64,000 bases of DNA from Anaerolineae bacterium (GCA_023382535.1 JAHDWA010000041.1:1-64000), one strand, 5' to 3'. Shown: positions 53,800 through 63,876, counted from the stretch's first letter. The notes: a model not told the origin generated them from the letters alone. Made by a program: numbers and translations.

Positions 53800-54228
53800 T
53801 TTCAAAAGATAACTCTGCAAGGAGAGCATACCCGCAGCGATGGCGCTCGCGCCTTGCCCAAAACGAGTCAAGACCTCACCACAGTAACGTTCGAGCCGGT
53901 TGGGTCCGCTGGGGAGAAACGCCAGATGTATATTCAAAATCGGCGCGATGACATTGAACGCCCGTAAATCATTCGCGGTCAGGGTGAGGGTCTGATCAAG
54001 CGCCTCGTCCGCCTGCCTGGCCTCGCGCTGAAAGAGCGATTGCCACGCCTGGGCCATCAATAATTGCACCTGACCGTGAACGGGCAGCGGAATTGCCAGG
54101 GCCTGGTGGCTTAAGACCCCCTGGCGGGCATAATCGTGTTGGCGGCGTATCGCTGCGCCCCGTCACCGCCTGGGCTAACGGCAGGGTGATCTCAACCAAA
54201 TAAGTAATGTTCGGGTCATCAACCTGAT
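53755..54228 (-). pseudogene. Decayed unrecognised gene downstream of acnA
   Basis: Two overlapping minus-strand frames (reading about 54228-54160 and about 54160-53810) look like one broken gene. The first reads V-D-D-P-N-I-T-Y-L-V-E-I-T-L-P-L-A and the second Q-H-D-Y-A-R-Q-G-V-L-S-H onward to S-L-Q-S-Y-L-L. The C-terminus then runs into the GTTCAGGG repeat, which gives it an odd tail. No start codon fits both. I do not recognise the family. Confidence 0.3.
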
Positions 54229-54234
54229 TGGGAG

Positions 54235-56937
54235 TTAACTCTTCAAAAAATTTCGCAGGACGGTTTGAAGAATACCCCCATTGCGGTAGTAATCCACCTC
54301 GACCGGCGTGTCCACCCGGCAGGTGGTGACAAGGGTGCGGGTCACACCCTTTTCGTCAGTCACATCCACCCGTATATCCTGGCGCGGCTTGAGCGTATCG
54401 TCAATATGAACGGTATAACTTTCTTTGCCGGTCAGGCCCAAACTTTCAGCATTCTCGCCGGGTTTAAATTCCAGAGGCAGCACCCCCATCCCGACAAGAT
54501 TGCTGCGGTGGATGCGCTCAAAGCTCTCCGCCAGCACAGCTCGCACGCCCAGCAAATACGTACCTTTGGCCGCCCAGTCACGGCTGGAACCGGTGCCGTA
54601 CTCCTTGCCGGCGATAACCAGCAAGGGGGTACCGTCGGCTTTGTACTTCTCGCTGGCGTTGAAAATCGGCATCACCTCGCCGCCGGGCAGGTAGGTTGTC
54701 CAGCCACCCTCGGTGCCGGGGGCCATCTGGTTGCGCAGACGGATATTGGCAAACGTGCCGCGGGTCATGACCCGGTCGTTGCCCCGCCGCGAGCCGTAGG
54801 AGTTGAACTCGGCGGGCGCGACGTCATGTTCCTGCAAATACAGACCGGCTGGGCTGTTGGGCTGAATGGAACCGGCCGGGGAGATATGGTCGGTGGTCAC
54901 GGAGTCGCCTACTTTGACCAGTGTTTTGGCCGCCCGAATGGGCTGAATAGGCGACACATTGGTGGTGAGGTCAACAAAAAAGGGCGGTTCCTGGATATAG
55001 GTTGACCACTCATTCCAGGCATACAGCGCGCCCTCGGGCACAGGAATAGCGTTCCATTTCGGATTGCTGTGCTCGATGCCGCTGTATTCCTTGCGGAAGG
55101 TTTCCGGGTTGAGCGCTTTGTCATACTCGGCGGCAACTTCGGCCTGGGTCGGCCAGATGTCCTTCAGATAGACCGGTTCGCCGGCTTTGTCCACGCCGAT
55201 GGGTTCCGTCGTCAGATCAATATTGGTCGTCCCGGCCAGGGCATAGGCAACTACCAGCGGCGGCGAGGCCAAATAATTGGCCTTGATATAGGGGTGAATC
55301 CGCCCCTCAAAGTTGCGGTTGCCGCTCAGCACGCCGGAGACCACCAGGTCGCCGGTCGTAACCGCATCCACAACCGGCGGGGGCAGCGGGCCGCTGTTAC
55401 CGATACAGGTGGTGCAGCCATAGCCGACGGTATGGAAGCCTAACGCTTCCAGGTAGGGAGTCAAGCCGGCCTCATTTAAATAATCGGTCACCACTTTGGA
55501 GCCGGGGGCCAGGCTGGTTTTTACATAAGTCGGTACGCGTAAGCCCCGCTCCACCGCCTTTTTGGCCAGAATACCGGCGCCCAGCATGACCGAAGGGTTA
55601 CTGGTGTTGGTGCAAGAGGTAATCGAGGCCAGCACTACCGCCCCATGGGTGATTTCCCGCTGCGCCGCGCCATCAAACTTAACCGCGCATTTGCGCTGCA
55701 GCGCTTTTTGATCCAGGCCGTAACCCTGCGTCCCGATGGGATTGGTCAGGGCGGTCTGGAAAGTTGTTTTCATATCGGCCAGCGCCACCCGGTCCTGAGG
55801 CCGCTTGGGACCGGCCATACTGGGCACAACTTCGCTCAAATCGAGGCTGAGCGTGTCGGTAAAAGTGGGGTCAGGCGTGGCGTCGGTGCGGAAGAGGCCT
55901 TGCTCTTTGGTGTAACGTTCGACCAGTTCAACCAATTCGGCGGGCCGGCCGGTGCGGCGCAGGTAGTTGAGCGACTCCTGGTCCACCGGGAAAAAGCCCA
56001 TCGTCGCCCCATATTCGGGAGCCATATTGGCGATGGTTGCCCGGTCCGGCAGGGTCATCTGGCTCAGGCCGGGGCCGTAAAATTCGACAAATTTGCCGAC
56101 CACGCCTTTTTGGCGCAGCATCTGGGTCACGGTCAGGGTCAGGTCGGTGGCGGTGACGCCCTCACGCAGTTGGCCGGTCAGTTTGAAGCCGACCACCTCC
56201 GGGATGAGCATATAAATCGGCTGGGCTAGCATGACCGCTTCGGCTTCGATCCCGCCCACGCCCCAGCCGACCACACCCAGGCCGTTGATCATGGTGGTGT
56301 GGCTGTCGGTGCCAACCAGGCTGTCGGGATAGACGACGAGGCTATCTTCTTCCGGGCGCGTCCAGACGACGCGGGCGATATATTCCAGGTTGACCTGGTG
56401 GACAATGCCGCTGGCCGGCGGCACCACTTCAAAATTATTGAAGGCTTTTTGGCCCCAGCGCAGGAATTCGTAGCGCTCGCGGTTGCGCTCGAACTCAATT
56501 TCGGCATTGCGCTCCAGGGCGATGGCCTGGCCAAACACATCCACCTGCACCGAGTGGTCAATGACCAGATTGACCGGCACAACCGGGTTGATTTTTTGCG
56601 GATTACCGCCCATGCGAGCCATGGCCGAGCGCATGGCGGCCAAATCCACCACGGCAGGTACACCGGTGAAGTCCTGCAAAATCACCCGGGCCGGTTTGAA
56701 GGGAATTTCGGCGGCGGTTAGGGCGGTGGCGTTCCAGTGGGTCAGCTTATGCACATCGGCCTCGGTTACAACGTAGCCGTCTACCTCGCGCAGAACCGCT
56801 TCCAGCAGTATCTTGATCGAAAAAGGCAGGTATGAGACATCTTTGTCCAGTTTGTCCAGGCGATAAATGGTGGCTTCGCCCTGGCCGGTATTAAACTTGG
56901 CGCGGGTACCAAGAGAATTTTTGGTTAGCTCGCTCAT
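54235..56937 (-). CDS. acnA: Aconitate hydratase
   Basis: The 900-residue protein is an AcnA/IRP-type aconitase. The cluster cysteines are in S-C-T-N-T-S-N-P near 442 and [10 protein letters not shown] near 508, binding the [4Fe-4S] that converts citrate and isocitrate. The C-terminal swivel domain with G-T-G-S-S-R-D-W near 780 is intact. GAGGAG lies seven bases before the ATG. The leader on the minus strand holds a possible leader peptide and a hairpin, so expression may be controlled after initiation. Confidence 0.95.
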   Translation of the reverse strand: MSELTKNSLGTRAKFNTGQGEATIYRLDKLDKDVSYLPFSIKILLEAVLREVDGYVVTEADVHKLTHWNATALTAAEIPFKPARVILQDFTGVPAVVDLAAMRSAMARMGGNPQKINPVVPVNLVIDHSVQVDVFGQAIALERNAEIEFERNRERYEFLRWGQKAFNNFEVVPPASGIVHQVNLEYIARVVWTRPEEDSLVVYPDSLVGTDSHTTMINGLGVVGWGVGGIEAEAVMLAQPIYMLIPEVVGFKLTGQLREGVTATDLTLTVTQMLRQKGVVGKFVEFYGPGLSQMTLPDRATIANMAPEYGATMGFFPVDQESLNYLRRTGRPAELVELVERYTKEQGLFRTDATPDPTFTDTLSLDLSEVVPSMAGPKRPQDRVALADMKTTFQTALTNPIGTQGYGLDQKALQRKCAVKFDGAAQREITHGAVVLASITSCTNTSNPSVMLGAGILAKKAVERGLRVPTYVKTSLAPGSKVVTDYLNEAGLTPYLEALGFHTVGYGCTTCIGNSGPLPPPVVDAVTTGDLVVSGVLSGNRNFEGRIHPYIKANYLASPPLVVAYALAGTTNIDLTTEPIGVDKAGEPVYLKDIWPTQAEVAAEYDKALNPETFRKEYSGIEHSNPKWNAIPVPEGALYAWNEWSTYIQEPPFFVDLTTNVSPIQPIRAAKTLVKVGDSVTTDHISPAGSIQPNSPAGLYLQEHDVAPAEFNSYGSRRGNDRVMTRGTFANIRLRNQMAPGTEGGWTTYLPGGEVMPIFNASEKYKADGTPLLVIAGKEYGTGSSRDWAAKGTYLLGVRAVLAESFERIHRSNLVGMGVLPLEFKPGENAESLGLTGKESYTVHIDDTLKPRQDIRVDVTDEKGVTRTLVTTCRVDTPVEVDYYRNGGILQTVLRNFLKS

Positions 56938-56993
56938 AAGATCAACTCCTCAACAGAATTTAATTGCGCATCAAAAAGGTAAAATATAAGAAA

Positions 56994-57020
56994 GCCCGTC
57001 CGCAGAATTTTGTGACGGGC
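56994..57020 (-). terminator. Hairpin with T-rich tail in the acnA leader
   Basis: On the minus strand GCCCGTC and GACGGGC pair around 13 bases, followed by TTTCTTAT. It sits 57 bases before the acnA start and 24 bases after the possible leader peptide stop. That is an arrangement seen in attenuators, though the stem is only 7 bp. Confidence 0.45.
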
Positions 57021-57044
57021 GACGTGGTCAATTTGACTTAGGTT

Positions 57045-57119
57045 TTACCTTAAGGATTGGGTCGGGGTCGTCGGGCAGAGTTTCGTTCGATATGCCCAAA
57101 AAGCCTGCATTGCAGCCAT
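57045..57119 (-). CDS. Possible 24-residue leader peptide of acnA
   Basis: An ATG at 57119 with AAAGGAG at five bases distance opens M-A-A-M-Q-A-F-W-A-Y-R-T-K-L-C-P-T-T-P and ends in TAA at 57045. The good ribosome site and the hairpin that follows suggest a real translated leader. It could also be chance in a 100-base stretch. Confidence 0.45.
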   Translation of the reverse strand: MAAMQAFWAYRTKLCPTTPTQSLR

Positions 57120-57220
57120 CGAAACTCCTTTTACTGGTAGAGGTTAAAGGTATTTTAGTAGATAGCCAAAGTAGTGTCAAACTTCATTAAAGATTAAGTG
57201 GCTCGAATCCATTTATTGCT

Positions 57221-57226
57221 TATAAT
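57221..57226 (+). promoter_or_regulatory. Perfect -10 hexamer (TATAAT) ahead of the MFS gene
   Basis: TATAAT occurs 57 bases before the ATG of the MFS gene. No good -35 box is seen at the normal spacing, so the promoter is tentative. Confidence 0.35.
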
Positions 57227-57282
57227 GAGGCCAAGATGGAGCAATAAACCATCCAAACTATTTCCTGCAAAAGGGGAACTTG

Positions 57283-58470
57283 ATGGCGCCTCAGATTCGA
57301 ACCGAGCCGATCGCACCAACCGTGGAAGGAGAATTTCAAACCGGACAGGTTTTGACCATTGTCGGGGGGCACTTTGTGCACGATACCTACCCGGCGTTTT
57401 TAGCCCCATTACTGCCCCTGCTGATTGATAAATTATCTCTCTCCCTGGCCCAGGCGGGGGCGCTGCAACTCTTTATCCAGATGCCCGCCCTCCTCAATCC
57501 GTTTATCGGCTACATGGCCGACATTCTCAGCCTGCGTTATTTTGTTATTTTGGCTCCGGCCGTAACCGCTACGGCGATGAGTCTGCTGGGAATTGTGCCC
57601 AACTATCTGGCTCTGGCTATTTTGTTATTTGTGGCCGGCGCGAGTACGGCTGCTTTCCACGCGCCCGCTCCGGCCATGGTCGGGCGGATTTCCGGCAGCC
57701 GATTGGGGAAGGGGATGAGTTTCTTTATGGCCGGGGGCGAGTTGGGCCGGGCGGTCGGTCCGCTGCTGGCGGTGTGGGTGGTTTCGTGGTGGAGTTTGGA
57801 TAACTTTTACCGCATCATGGTGCTGGGCTGGGCAGCTTCGCTCATCTTATACTGGCGTTTGCACAACATTCCGGCCCGGTCAGACCAGCGGCAAGATTTG
57901 CGAACGCTCTGGCCTGTAGCCCGGCGGTTATTTGTGCCCATGCTGATTTTCCTATTTCCGCGCGAGTTTATGCTGACCGGCTTAGCCTATTATCTGCCCA
58001 CTTTTATGGACAGCCAGGGGGCGAGCCTGTGGCTGGCTGGGGCCGCGCTTTCGATGTGGGAACTGGCCGGGGTTGTGGGGGTTTTGTTCAGCGGCACCTT
58101 CAGCGACCGGGTAGGCCGGAGAGTCATTTTGCTGGTCGCCACGAGCAGCGCTTCGATCTTGATGCTGCTATTTCTTTACGTGCAGGGTTGGCTGTTTGTA
58201 CCCATTTTGCTGGCCCTGGGTTTTACCTCCTTATCAACCACGCCGGTCATGCTGGCTATGGCTCAGGAACATTTGCCCAACAATCGCGCCATGGCAAATG
58301 GTATATTCATCTCGCTTTCTTTTCTGATCCGGCCTGTGTCTGCCTTTGCCGTTGGGCTGATGGGCGATCATTGGGGGCTGCATACTGCTTTTTTAGCGGC
58401 GGCGCTCATTTCTGTGCTGGCTATCCCGGCTATCTTCTTTTTGCCTAAAATTGAAAGGGAGGAAATCTAA
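57283..58470 (+). CDS. MFS transporter, fosmidomycin-resistance-like
   Basis: The 395-residue protein has twelve hydrophobic helices and the Fsr-like opening G-G-H-F-V-H-D-T-Y-P-A-F-L-A-P-L-L-P. The family exports small compounds, and the natural substrate is unknown. I take the ATG at 57283, with AGGGGA upstream, over the TTG three bases earlier. It is followed by the metallopeptidase gene. Confidence 0.82.
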   Translation: MAPQIRTEPIAPTVEGEFQTGQVLTIVGGHFVHDTYPAFLAPLLPLLIDKLSLSLAQAGALQLFIQMPALLNPFIGYMADILSLRYFVILAPAVTATAMSLLGIVPNYLALAILLFVAGASTAAFHAPAPAMVGRISGSRLGKGMSFFMAGGELGRAVGPLLAVWVVSWWSLDNFYRIMVLGWAASLILYWRLHNIPARSDQRQDLRTLWPVARRLFVPMLIFLFPREFMLTGLAYYLPTFMDSQGASLWLAGAALSMWELAGVVGVLFSGTFSDRVGRRVILLVATSSASILMLLFLYVQGWLFVPILLALGFTSLSTTPVMLAMAQEHLPNNRAMANGIFISLSFLIRPVSAFAVGLMGDHWGLHTAFLAAALISVLAIPAIFFLPKIEREEI

Positions 58471-58549
58471 AAAGTTTGCGCTGGTCTAATTTATTTCTAA
58501 CATAATTCAAGTACAATCAACCATATCTAGGGATTTGGAGGCAGAAGCT

Positions 58550-59269
58550 ATGTTTTTCTACGACTCAACTTTCTTGTGTTTTTTGCTGCCGGCGCTGATT
58601 TTGGGCTTTATTGTCCAAATGATGGTCAAAAGTAAATTCAACCAGTATGCCCAGGTGAGGACGATGCGCGGCTTGACCGGCGCGCAGGTGGCCCGCCAGA
58701 TTTTGGATACAAATGGCTTGCACGACGTCACGGTTGAAGAGACCCAGGGCTTTTTGAGCGACCATTATGACCCGCGCAGCCGCACCCTGCGCCTTTCGCC
58801 CGAGGTGGCTCGTGTGCCGTCCGTCTCGGCGGTTGGGGTAGCGGCCCACGAAGCCGGACATGCCTTGCAGCATGCGACCGGTTACGTGCCGCTGCAATTA
58901 CGCAGCTTTATGGTTCCCGCCGTGCAGTTTGGCAGTTGGCTGGGGCCGCTGATTATTATAAGCGGTATTTTTTTGGAAATGCTCTTCCGCTTGAGCAGCC
59001 TGGGCCTCGCGCTGGCCTGGTTTGGCGTAGCTGTATATGCCCTGGTGGCGCTTTTTGCGGTCATCACCCTGCCGGTAGAGTTAGACGCCAGCGCCAGGGC
59101 GAAAAAACTGCTCTACCAGTACAACATTGTTGACCAGCGAGAATTATCAGGCGTGAGCAGTGTGCTTAATGCCGCCGCCTGGACTTATGTTGTCGCCGCC
59201 ATTGCCGCTCTGCTTGAGCTTGCTCGCTGGATCTTTATCCTGGTCGGCATGGGCCGGCGAAACAATTAA
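58550..59269 (+). CDS. Zinc-dependent membrane metallopeptidase (YugP-like)
   Basis: The 239-residue protein has membrane helices at both ends and the zinc motif H-E-A-G-H near residue 104, in G-V-A-A-H-E-A-G-H-A-L-Q. It matches the neutral zinc metallopeptidase family that includes YugP. GGAGG lies ten bases before the ATG at 58550. Its stop lies just 16 bases before the end of the element's integrase gene, so it may be the host side of the junction. Confidence 0.85.
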   Translation: MFFYDSTFLCFLLPALILGFIVQMMVKSKFNQYAQVRTMRGLTGAQVARQILDTNGLHDVTVEETQGFLSDHYDPRSRTLRLSPEVARVPSVSAVGVAAHEAGHALQHATGYVPLQLRSFMVPAVQFGSWLGPLIIISGIFLEMLFRLSSLGLALAWFGVAVYALVALFAVITLPVELDASARAKKLLYQYNIVDQRELSGVSSVLNAAAWTYVVAAIAALLELARWIFILVGMGRRNN

Positions 59270-59285
59270 GAGTCGGTTTGGCTAT

Positions 59286-60956
59286 TTACATTTGATTTTC
59301 TTGGGATAAGGAACAATTTCTACGCTTCTCGTCTAAATAGCACCTCACCTCAATCCACGGTTCCCCGTCCTCTGTGAATAAAATAGCCTCTACGTTTAAC
59401 CTCTCGATGATGTAACGCTTGTCCTCAAAGCTTGCATCATCGAGAGCTTCTTTTACTTGGGCCTTTATCTCTTTAAGGCGGTTAACTGCGTCCCGTATGC
59501 CTTGCTCTGCTTTAGTAGTCATGTCTTCTATACTGGCCTCAATATCTGTCTTTTGTTGATCCAGTTCATTTAATTGAGCTTCGATATTTTGTATATCGGC
59601 TTTTGTACTGGAAATCGTGCGCGTAGCTCCACTATTCAACATTTCCATCAGCACTTTTTGACTTTGCGATAGGTCTTTTTCTAACTTTGCTATGGCCTGT
59701 TTAATCCGAGTCAATTCTTCGCCCAAGAGAGTTGTAACATCTTTTTGCCGGGCGCGGTAACGCTCTATACCCTGCTCGATAATCGCATCATTTTGTATTA
59801 ACTCTTTAACCCAATCCCAAACGAAATCATCAATATCTTTGGCTGGATACAAGGGCAGATCACAATTCCGGTAAGGAAAAATCTTGGCGTTCGGGCAAAG
59901 ATAAAGTTTACCTTTGTTGCTACCGTAAATCCTGTGTTTACATTTGCAGCGCATACGCTTGCTCATCAAGTAGTTGGCTTTGGGCTTACGCCCGACTCGC
60001 TCTTTATTCTCTTGTAGCTTCATCTGGGCTTGTTCCCACGTTTTCGGGTCAATGATTGGTGGAACCTCTACGGCGATCCATTCTTCCTTTGGGCGTTTCA
60101 CCATCTTGCCGTTGATACGTGTAGTTTTGCCATAGTGCCACACTCCCTTGTAGACTTCTGAGGATAGAATCCTGTGAACCGTGCTACTTGTCCAGAGTGG
60201 ATGTTTGCGCGACCTTCCCTGAGTTCGTTTCCCCTCGCTTGATGGCGGTATCTTTTTTGTGTTCAAGTAACGTGTAATTTGAGCTATTGTCAGTGGCAGC
60301 TTATTCCGCTCCCCATAGAGAAATAGACGATATATCAGACGGACAACTGGAGCCTCCTTACTACTTTTGCGGAGAGTCTTATATCCTCTCTTATCTTTGG
60401 TCAGTTCAAAGCCATACGGAGGACGACCAAAAACAATTACTCCACCTTGTTGGGCTCGGGTTCGTTTGACCTCTGCCAGTTTCTTCACTGTGTTATCCCT
60501 GTCCGTTCCAGCTTTCCATCCGCCCAAACTGCCGTACATAAAGACTTCCATTGGATTGTTGAGGTCAACCTTTTTCCCAATTTCGCTCAAATGAAATTCA
60601 ATTCCCAATTCCTGAAACTCGACGATGAGTCGTAGAGTGTTGACTCCATATTTACTCCGGTCTAGCCGTGACACATTGTAAACAATCAGCGTATTTGCTT
60701 GTCCGGCCCGCAGAATCTTGAGGACTTTGTTAAGTTCTGGTCGGTCAAGCGTTGTCCCAGTGTAGTCTTCACGAAAGATAAACTCAGGCGGTACGTAGAT
60801 ATTATGGGCGGCGGCGTAGGCTAGCCCCTTTTCAATTTGATTGTCAATACTCGTGCCCTTTTCGGCCTGCTCATCAGTAGATACACGGGCATAAATAATA
60901 CCCAGTCTAACAACCAATGCCAGTGCCATGAGGGATATATATCCTGTTCCATCCAT
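59286..60956 (-). CDS. Large serine integrase/recombinase
   Basis: The protein has about 556 residues. The N-terminal resolvase domain has I-I-Y-A-R-V-S-T-D-E-Q near residue 19, with the catalytic Ser in A-R-V-S. A recombinase domain and a zinc-ribbon-like Cys set (C-K-C, C-P near 345-370) follow. A long coiled coil ends the protein. This is the phiC31-like group that integrates elements at att sites. The ATG at 60956, with AGGAG eight bases away, is preferred to an upstream one. It lies at the left edge of the element, next to host genes. Confidence 0.9.
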   Translation of the reverse strand: MDGTGYISLMALALVVRLGIIYARVSTDEQAEKGTSIDNQIEKGLAYAAAHNIYVPPEFIFREDYTGTTLDRPELNKVLKILRAGQANTLIVYNVSRLDRSKYGVNTLRLIVEFQELGIEFHLSEIGKKVDLNNPMEVFMYGSLGGWKAGTDRDNTVKKLAEVKRTRAQQGGVIVFGRPPYGFELTKDKRGYKTLRKSSKEAPVVRLIYRLFLYGERNKLPLTIAQITRYLNTKKIPPSSEGKRTQGRSRKHPLWTSSTVHRILSSEVYKGVWHYGKTTRINGKMVKRPKEEWIAVEVPPIIDPKTWEQAQMKLQENKERVGRKPKANYLMSKRMRCKCKHRIYGSNKGKLYLCPNAKIFPYRNCDLPLYPAKDIDDFVWDWVKELIQNDAIIEQGIERYRARQKDVTTLLGEELTRIKQAIAKLEKDLSQSQKVLMEMLNSGATRTISSTKADIQNIEAQLNELDQQKTDIEASIEDMTTKAEQGIRDAVNRLKEIKAQVKEALDDASFEDKRYIIERLNVEAILFTEDGEPWIEVRCYLDEKRRNCSLSQENQM

Positions 60957-60973
60957 GCTATAAGCTCCTATCC

Positions 60974-61029
60974 GAGAAGTGAGAAACACAAAGTAAAAAT
61001 GACCATGATCGGCTCATTTCTCACTTCTC
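60974..61029. terminator. Inverted repeat between the FtsK-like and integrase genes
   Basis: GAGAAGTGAGAAA (60974-60986) and TTTCTCACTTCTC (61017-61029) are exact reverse complements. The right arm overlaps the end of the FtsK-like gene. Reading the minus strand it follows that gene and precedes the integrase, a likely terminator that separates their transcripts. Confidence 0.55.
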
Positions 61030-62261
61030 ACCTGAAATTTGGCTAAAACTTCCTGAATTTTCTGGTTGTAGAACTGACCATACTTGCCTTTGCCCCATAT
61101 GACCTGGGAAATATCACGGTAGCTTTCTCCAGCAGTGGCCATGTCTAAAATCAGTTGCTCTTCCTCAGTCGGCTCGGGTTCGATCTCTGTTTCGGCTTCA
61201 ACAATCTCCATATCTAATGATGGAGCAATATAGCCAGCCGGTAGTAGTTCCGGCAAAGGTGGCGGTGTAGGTACAGCAAACTCGCCCAACTTCTGGTTGG
61301 CAACAACAGCGATGGCGATACGTGATCCATCAGGTCGTTTCTTCAGCTCCAACTGCAAAAAACCGTTGATCGCTTTGTAACGCCCATTCAGTCCTATATC
61401 GGCGGCCAGGTTGGTTTGGGTGGCAAAAACTAGATGGATGCCATACTTCCGGCTCTGTCTGACCATTGTGGCGATGAAGGTCCTGGCTGTATCATTCTCG
61501 GCCACAATTTCGGTCCATTCGTCGGTGACAATCGTAATCTTCTCAAAGTCGTTTTCTGTGGCCTGGCCGGTGCGTAAAGCCTCAACATTGTGGTTGAGTA
61601 TTCTAAAAAGGACACTAATTACACGGCTGATTTTTTCGGGAGTTTCCATCCTGTCTAGTCCCTGCCACTTTGCCGGGTGTTCTCTAGAGTCCAGAATCAA
61701 AACCCGATGCCCTTGCAGCTTGCGCCGATATGAAATCGTCCGCAGTAAAGAGGTTTTGCCGTTGCCGGAGCCGCCCCAAACTAGGGTGTGGGGATAGGTA
61801 TCAATCAATTCCAGCAGATCAATGGGGTTGGCCTCGATGACAATTTCGGAAGCAGGCGTTGGCAAAGCAGCCCGAGCATGGCGACTGGCTAAGAAGGCTT
61901 GAAAAGTCGCCAGTTCAGCCGGGGTCGGGTCGGCCGGAGTCCCATTAATTCTCCACTGGGGCATTTGATGGAGCTGGAGCCAGGCTGCATGCTTGTCTGT
62001 TTCTCGGATGAAGACACCATGATCGTTGGTGAGGGCCAGCACATTCGCTTGCTTTTCAGCTTCAATTCGGGTGGCGCGGATCATTCTCATCCGCTCAGCC
62101 AGATACCAGCACCCAAAGAACAATCCGAACAGCCCGACTAGGCCCAGCAGAGCAGCGGCAATGTAACCGACTACTAATAGGGCTTGAACAATCGGCTGAT
62201 AAAAGATGACAGCAAGAATGAGGGTTGCGGTTGCCGTTGCGATGATTACATAGCGGGTCAT
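61014..62261 (-). CDS. FtsK/SpoIIIE-like DNA translocase ATPase
   Basis: The 415-residue protein has two N-terminal hydrophobic helices (about 5-55), then an AAA-type ATPase with Walker A G-G-S-G-N-G-K-T-S near residue 166 and Walker B I-T-I-V-T-D-E-W near 242, and a C-terminal helical part that may bind DNA. In actinomycete elements a single FtsK-like TraB ATPase moves double-stranded DNA between cells, and this protein fits that layout. It overlaps the small upstream gene by four bases. Confidence 0.82.
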   Translation of the reverse strand: MTRYVIIATATATLILAVIFYQPIVQALLVVGYIAAALLGLVGLFGLFFGCWYLAERMRMIRATRIEAEKQANVLALTNDHGVFIRETDKHAAWLQLHQMPQWRINGTPADPTPAELATFQAFLASRHARAALPTPASEIVIEANPIDLLELIDTYPHTLVWGGSGNGKTSLLRTISYRRKLQGHRVLILDSREHPAKWQGLDRMETPEKISRVISVLFRILNHNVEALRTGQATENDFEKITIVTDEWTEIVAENDTARTFIATMVRQSRKYGIHLVFATQTNLAADIGLNGRYKAINGFLQLELKKRPDGSRIAIAVVANQKLGEFAVPTPPPLPELLPAGYIAPSLDMEIVEAETEIEPEPTEEEQLILDMATAGESYRDISQVIWGKGKYGQFYNQKIQEVLAKFQVRSEK

Positions 62262-62503
62262 ACTTTCATCCCCACTCCCCAGGCCAATGATCGAAAGCCG
62301 ATGGTGAAAACAGCAGCGGTAAATTGGGCAGCCTCGACAAAATCAGTAATCAACACCACGACTTTTGACACAAAGTGACCGAGTTGAAGCAATAGGTTGA
62401 TCAAGGCGGTGATAGCCAGGATCAGGGCAGCAATGCTGTCCGTGTCATCGTCAACAACAATTTGAACAGCAATGCGGGTACTGTGCAATACGGCGGTGGT
62501 CAT
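62258..62503 (-). CDS. Small membrane protein of the integrated element
   Basis: The 81-residue protein has two hydrophobic stretches (about 23-40 and 43-75) after D-D-D-T-D. It overlaps both neighbours by four bases (ATGA), so it is in a fully coupled operon with the FtsK-like and DUF2637-like genes. No family is recognised. It may be part of the membrane complex for DNA transfer. Confidence 0.6.
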   Translation of the reverse strand: MTTAVLHSTRIAVQIVVDDDTDSIAALILAITALINLLLQLGHFVSKVVVLITDFVEAAQFTAAVFTIGFRSLAWGVGMKV

Positions 62504-63429
62504 TCTTTCACCTCCGCGTTGACCCGATCCCAGCCACGCTTGGCCGTGGTTAGAATGTGGGCTACATCATCCCGACCCGCTTCGTGCGCCGCATTCACAA
62601 TTCGGTCAAAAGCTCCCCTCTCTTGGACCACATTGACTTTGCCATTTAGAGTATTCAGATCACGCTTGACGGTGGATAGGCTCACTTTGAGGCTGCTGGC
62701 GATGTTCTGCGGGTTCATTCCCTCACGAGCCAGGTTCAGCACATTGGCCCGCCGAGCCTCAATCTTGGCCTGCCGAGCCTCGTTCATTTCCTCGACAGAG
62801 GCTGTTTTTTGCTGGAAATGAGCTGCTTTTAACTCGTTTCTGACCTGCTCGAGCCTGGCACTCGTTTGAGCAAGCTGAGTATTAAGCCGGTCCACTTCAC
62901 TTTGCTTTTGGTCAATCTCATCCTGTTTCTGGCTCAATAGTTCAGCCAGTTCTGCGCGCTTGTAATCAATTTCTGTAATAAGTTCGGCCAATGTCTTAAT
63001 CACCCCTCGTCGGGAAATATCCTGGGCGATGACCCGTTTGATCAAATGAGTGACCAGGGCGACGGAAAGAGGAAACAGTGACGTGGCGAAAACAGCCAGG
63101 ATGACTTGAGGCGTAGTTATCTTGCCAATCCACCAGGCAAACACCGCGTGGCCCACATTAGCAGTAATTCCCAGACCCGTAAAGAGGAGAACCATAATCC
63201 AGGCGAAACGATCTTCTTCTCCTTGCAGCTTAGCGTTGAACACGGCCAGCGCAGCGGTGATTTCGGCCAAGTCAAACAGCAGTGGGAAGAAGATACCCAG
63301 CCAAGCGGCGAAGAGGCCGATGCTCACAAAGAGGTCATAAAGCGCGGTGTACCCCAGGACACCGGCGCTTAAGATGACCAGAGCGGCGCACACGACGGCA
63401 ATGCGGGCGGTTATGGTGATCGCGTTCAT
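62500..63429 (-). CDS. DUF2637/SpdB-like membrane protein with coiled coil and HTH tail
   Basis: The 309-residue protein has four hydrophobic helices in the first 130 residues, as in SpdB/DUF2637 proteins of Streptomyces conjugative plasmids and AICEs. A coiled coil (about 140-225) and a helix-turn-helix-like segment (N-P-Q-N-I-A-S-S-L-K-V-S-L-S-T-V-K-R near 243) follow. In known elements these proteins help spread the plasmid through the mycelium, and here only the general likeness can be claimed. It is coupled to its neighbours. Confidence 0.7.
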   Translation of the reverse strand: MNAITITARIAVVCAALVILSAGVLGYTALYDLFVSIGLFAAWLGIFFPLLFDLAEITAALAVFNAKLQGEEDRFAWIMVLLFTGLGITANVGHAVFAWWIGKITTPQVILAVFATSLFPLSVALVTHLIKRVIAQDISRRGVIKTLAELITEIDYKRAELAELLSQKQDEIDQKQSEVDRLNTQLAQTSARLEQVRNELKAAHFQQKTASVEEMNEARQAKIEARRANVLNLAREGMNPQNIASSLKVSLSTVKRDLNTLNGKVNVVQERGAFDRIVNAAHEAGRDDVAHILTTAKRGWDRVNAEVKE

Positions 63430-63614
63430 GACTCACCTCCGGTAAAAAGAGACCCACCAGTCTGTTTGATGATGGCTATCCAGCCAGTCAAAATTCGGTT
63501 GTCATTCAAATGGATGCGGCAGATTGTCCTGTGGAAAGAATCGGGTTGCGTAGCAGTCGTGGAGATTTGCCCATTGCGGGCGAGAGGATTCTGTGTTAAA
63601 TTCTGATTAGACAT
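63426..63614 (-). CDS. Small protein of the integrated element
   Basis: The 62-residue protein has a central beta-rich part (R-I-H-L-N-D-N-R-I-L-T-G-W). It overlaps the next gene by four bases (ATGA), supporting expression. The function is unknown. Confidence 0.5.
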   Translation of the reverse strand: MSNQNLTQNPLARNGQISTTATQPDSFHRTICRIHLNDNRILTGWIAIIKQTGGSLFTGGES

Positions 63615-63690
63615 TGCACATTGTCCCTTTCAAGCGCCAATGTGTGGTGTTGAGGCGCGTTGCCGGTCGCACGGCAGCGCGTCTCGCTTT

Positions 63691-63876
63691 TTAATGGGTT
63701 TGTTGAGTAATCGGCTTTAAATCTGAGCGTTGGGCCTGCATTCGGCGCTGGGCTTCTCGAATAAGAATTTGGCGCATCACATAGGATATACTGCGGTCAT
63801 CTTCCCTGGCCCATTGTTCAAGCATTGCCTTTAGCTCAGTAGTACCTACAAATGAGATTGTTGTGGGTTCTGACAT
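63691..63876 (-). CDS. Ribbon-helix-helix-like regulator
   Basis: The 61-residue protein has T-I-S-F-V-G-T-T-E-L-K-A-M-L-E-Q-W-A-R-E-D-D-R-S-I-S, a beta strand and two helices as in CopG/Arc-type repressors. AAGGTG lies seven bases before the ATG. The following 124 bases to the window edge are AT-rich and may carry its promoter. It may control the element. Confidence 0.7.
   Translation of the reverse strand: MSEPTTISFVGTTELKAMLEQWAREDDRSISYVMRQILIREAQRRMQAQRSDLKPITQQTH

Noticed and set aside
54265..55005. Open frame on the plus strand inside acnA
   Set aside because: Antisense shadow of aconitase; composition is not protein-like and there is no ribosome site.
57200..57226. GGCTCGAATCC-like stretch resembling a tRNA T-arm
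   Set aside because: No matching cloverleaf arms are present around it. It is promoter-region sequence ahead of the MFS gene.
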